Positions 62,721 through 64,000 of a stretch of DNA of 64,000 bases are shown here, piece after piece (the first letter of the stretch is position 1; each line of letters begins with the position of its first letter). Location: positions 1-64,000 of the forward strand of contig CALARU010000178.1 of NCBI GenBank assembly GCA_937888715.1, given 5' to 3'. Position numbers and translations under genes: made by a program. Under the pieces are notes generated by a model that did not search any database, had not been told where the DNA came from, and saw nothing but the letters and a program-made list of their open reading frames with translations. The stretch comes from an uncultured Planctomycetaceae bacterium. Lineage in GTDB: Bacteria; Planctomycetota; Planctomycetia; Gemmatales; Gemmataceae.

Positions 62721-63365
62721 TTATTCTTCGTCATCAGCTACTGGCTTGGGTTTCTTAATAACCTCAGGTTCGGTAGCAGCGGCGCCAAGTTCTGGAGGCA
62801 TCGTAGATGCTACTTCAGCTTTAGCAGACACGATTTGAACAACAACTGCATCTTCATCTGCAAGGAATACAACCCCTTCAGGAGCAACCAGTTGTTTCAC
62901 ATGAATTACGCCACCTACTTGCAATTCGCTAACATTAATACGAATCACATCAGGAATATTTATGACCAAGCACTCAATGTGAATAGAATGCATGGGCATA
63001 TCAAGAACACCACCTGCCAACAGGCCGGGTGCAGTGCCCTTCAATTCAAGAGAAACGGTGATATGGATTTTCTCATCTGCGCTAACGCGAGAAAAATCGA
63101 CATGAATCACATCATTTCCAAGATAATCCCATTGCACATCGCGGATAAGCGCCTTTTCAATCTTGCCATCAGTTTCAAGATCGACTAGGCGAACGCCATG
63201 CTTTACGATCTTCATAAGTTCATCATGGCTAGCAGAAAGGCTTACAGCGCTTTCTTTATGGCCATAGATAACACAAGGCACCATGCCTGTTTTTCTAAGC
63301 TTTTTAGCAGCTTTTGATCCGTGTTCTGTGCGACTTGATGCTTTAACTTTTACAACTTGAACCAT
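62721..63365 (-). CDS. rplY: 50S ribosomal protein L25/general stress protein Ctc
   Basis: 214 residues, the longer CTC/TL5 form of the 5S-rRNA-binding protein. N-terminal L25 domain: VKASSRTEHGSKAAKKLRKTGMVPCVIYGHKESAVSLSASHDEL; C-terminal beta domain: LKGTAPGLLAGGVLDMPMHSIHIECLVINIPDVIRINVSEL. An acidic tail ends in DDEE. First of a long minus-strand gene run. The 143 bp upstream should hold the promoter. Confidence 0.96.
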   Translation of the reverse strand: MVQVVKVKASSRTEHGSKAAKKLRKTGMVPCVIYGHKESAVSLSASHDELMKIVKHGVRLVDLETDGKIEKALIRDVQWDYLGNDVIHVDFSRVSADEKIHITVSLELKGTAPGLLAGGVLDMPMHSIHIECLVINIPDVIRINVSELQVGGVIHVKQLVAPEGVVFLADEDAVVVQIVSAKAEVASTMPPELGAAATEPEVIKKPKPVADDEE

Positions 63366-63508
63366 GACATTTATACCTGAAAAAAAAATAAAGGAACCAA
63401 CCCCTACTGGGTAGTTCTCTTGAGTGTCTCAATGCAGATAAGATATTATCGTAAACAGAAGGGCAAGGAGCAATAGGCTGAAGAAAAAAACCTCAATTTA
63501 ACAAGAAT

Positions 63509-64000
63509 TTATGCAGCTTTTTTGAGGCTTCTTGATCGATCTTGATTGGGTAATACTAGCACGCCAGCAAGTCTGCTGCCTGAATCTTCAATTCTTCCAA
63601 GTATTTCTTCTACGGTTGCAGAACCTGATTTGCTTGCGGGTACTAAAAGACAAATTCCATCACATTCTCGGGCCAAACCCAGTGAGCCTGACTCTTCAGA
63701 CCAGATACCACCATCAATAAGAATAAGACGGTGCTGCTTTCTTAAAGTTCGAATCAACCCCCTAGGTGAACGGGCGATCAGTCGTGGGCCATTTTTAGCT
63801 CCACCATTTCGACTTCCTGCAGTCACCACTTTTAATCCAGCTATATTTGTATCTTGCAAGCAATCTTCAAGTTCAGCTTTACCCGATACAACATCTTGCC
63901 AACCTGGAGATTCCTGCAAGCCTAGCCAACGCTGCAAATTTCCAGAATGCTCTTTTGCTTCCACCAAAACCACTTCGCCCAACAATGCGGCTTCTTTTGC
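63509..64000 (-). CDS. CpsD/MinD-like ATPase, C-terminal part (runs off the window)
   Basis: At least 163 residues; the 5' end lies past 64000, so the P-loop is not visible. The visible part follows the pattern of tyrosine-kinase-like capsular/exopolysaccharide ATPases: AALLGEVVLVEAKEHSGNLQRWLGLQESPGWQDVVSGKAELEDCLQDT, then GLKVVTAGSRNG, LRKQHRLILIDGGIWSEESGSLGLARECDGICLLVPASKSG and GVLVLPNQDR. The usual terminal tyrosine cluster is missing (ends SLKKAA). Its role is probably in polysaccharide assembly or a MinD-like process. Confidence 0.7.
   Translation of the reverse strand, partial: AKEAALLGEVVLVEAKEHSGNLQRWLGLQESPGWQDVVSGKAELEDCLQDTNIAGLKVVTAGSRNGGAKNGPRLIARSPRGLIRTLRKQHRLILIDGGIWSEESGSLGLARECDGICLLVPASKSGSATVEEILGRIEDSGSRLAGVLVLPNQDRSRSLKKAA

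Noticed and set aside
1-64000. CRISPR array, insertion sequence, prophage or integron
   Set aside because: No regularly spaced identical repeats, no transposase or integrase, no phage structural gene seen on either strand.

Overview
The window is a stretch of bacterial chromosome, AT-leaning by eye, that looks like a member of the Planctomycetota. It carries two DUF1501 proteins, one of them beside a DUF1549/DUF1553 c-type-cytochrome-like partner. It also has several Gfo/Idh/MocA and TIM-barrel sugar isomerase genes with Tat or signal peptides, a FlgI-domain lipoprotein, an STN-domain secretin-like protein and a long Hsp70 relative. The housekeeping run rplY-pth-rpsF-ssb-rplI-dnaB-ispF-cysS-ruvC-ruvA-ruvB fits the same phylum. 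I cannot place it more precisely from sequence alone. No rRNA, tRNA, CRISPR array, insertion sequence or prophage was recognised.

Layout. 1-645: gene-free, packed with short degenerate repeats and hairpins of the kind dispersed through planctomycete genomes. 646-3518: DUF1549/1553 + DUF1501 pair. 3633-8625: membrane protein, molybdopterin oxidoreductase, sugar isomerase, chalcone-isomerase-like secreted protein. 8749-14700: Hsp70-like protein, purC, and a FadB/FadJ-like protein whose dehydrogenase half is degenerate. 14816-19123: RidA, then a likely sugar-catabolic set (cupin isomerase, TIM-barrel isomerase, Gfo/Idh/MocA dehydrogenase) closed by a strong terminator. 19186-22236: second DUF1501 protein, a YaiI/YqxD protein, an exported isomerase. 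22467-28063: FlgI-HEAT lipoprotein followed by smc. 28210-32632: lysine-less aminotransferase relative, cupin, STN-domain protein, folC. 32693-35723: a two-gene unit of a winged-helix-like protein and a large P-loop ATPase, without a recognised function. 35960-39756: a ligand-binding-like protein, a histidine kinase and a LOG-family protein in one operon. 39933-46364: zwf, dedA, cupin, two planctomycete-type membrane proteins (one a pseudokinase), ilvN. 46367-53929: divergent RNase HII-like protein, HIT protein, degenerate sulfatase, a fused FAD/Fe-S dehydrogenase, then moaD-moaE-moaA. 53932-63365: ruvABC, cysS, ispF, dnaB and ribosomal/replication genes, all on the minus strand. 63509-64000: C-terminal part of a CpsD/MinD-like ATPase running off the edge.

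How the genes work together. The moa genes supply pyranopterin cofactor that the molybdopterin oxidoreductase at 4972-7077 would need. The isomerase/dehydrogenase genes at 7-22 kb look like processing of sugars or polyols of unknown identity. The 54-63 kb block joins translation, replication and recombination repair. A theme of the window is enzyme folds that have lost catalytic residues: an aminotransferase without its lysine, a kinase without HRD/VAIK, a sulfatase without its CxPxR, and a 3-hydroxyacyl-CoA dehydrogenase domain without its histidine. The most plausible candidates for undescribed biology are the wHTH-ATPase pair at 32693-35723, the FlgI-HEAT lipoprotein and these pseudo-enzymes. 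None can be assigned a role from sequence alone.
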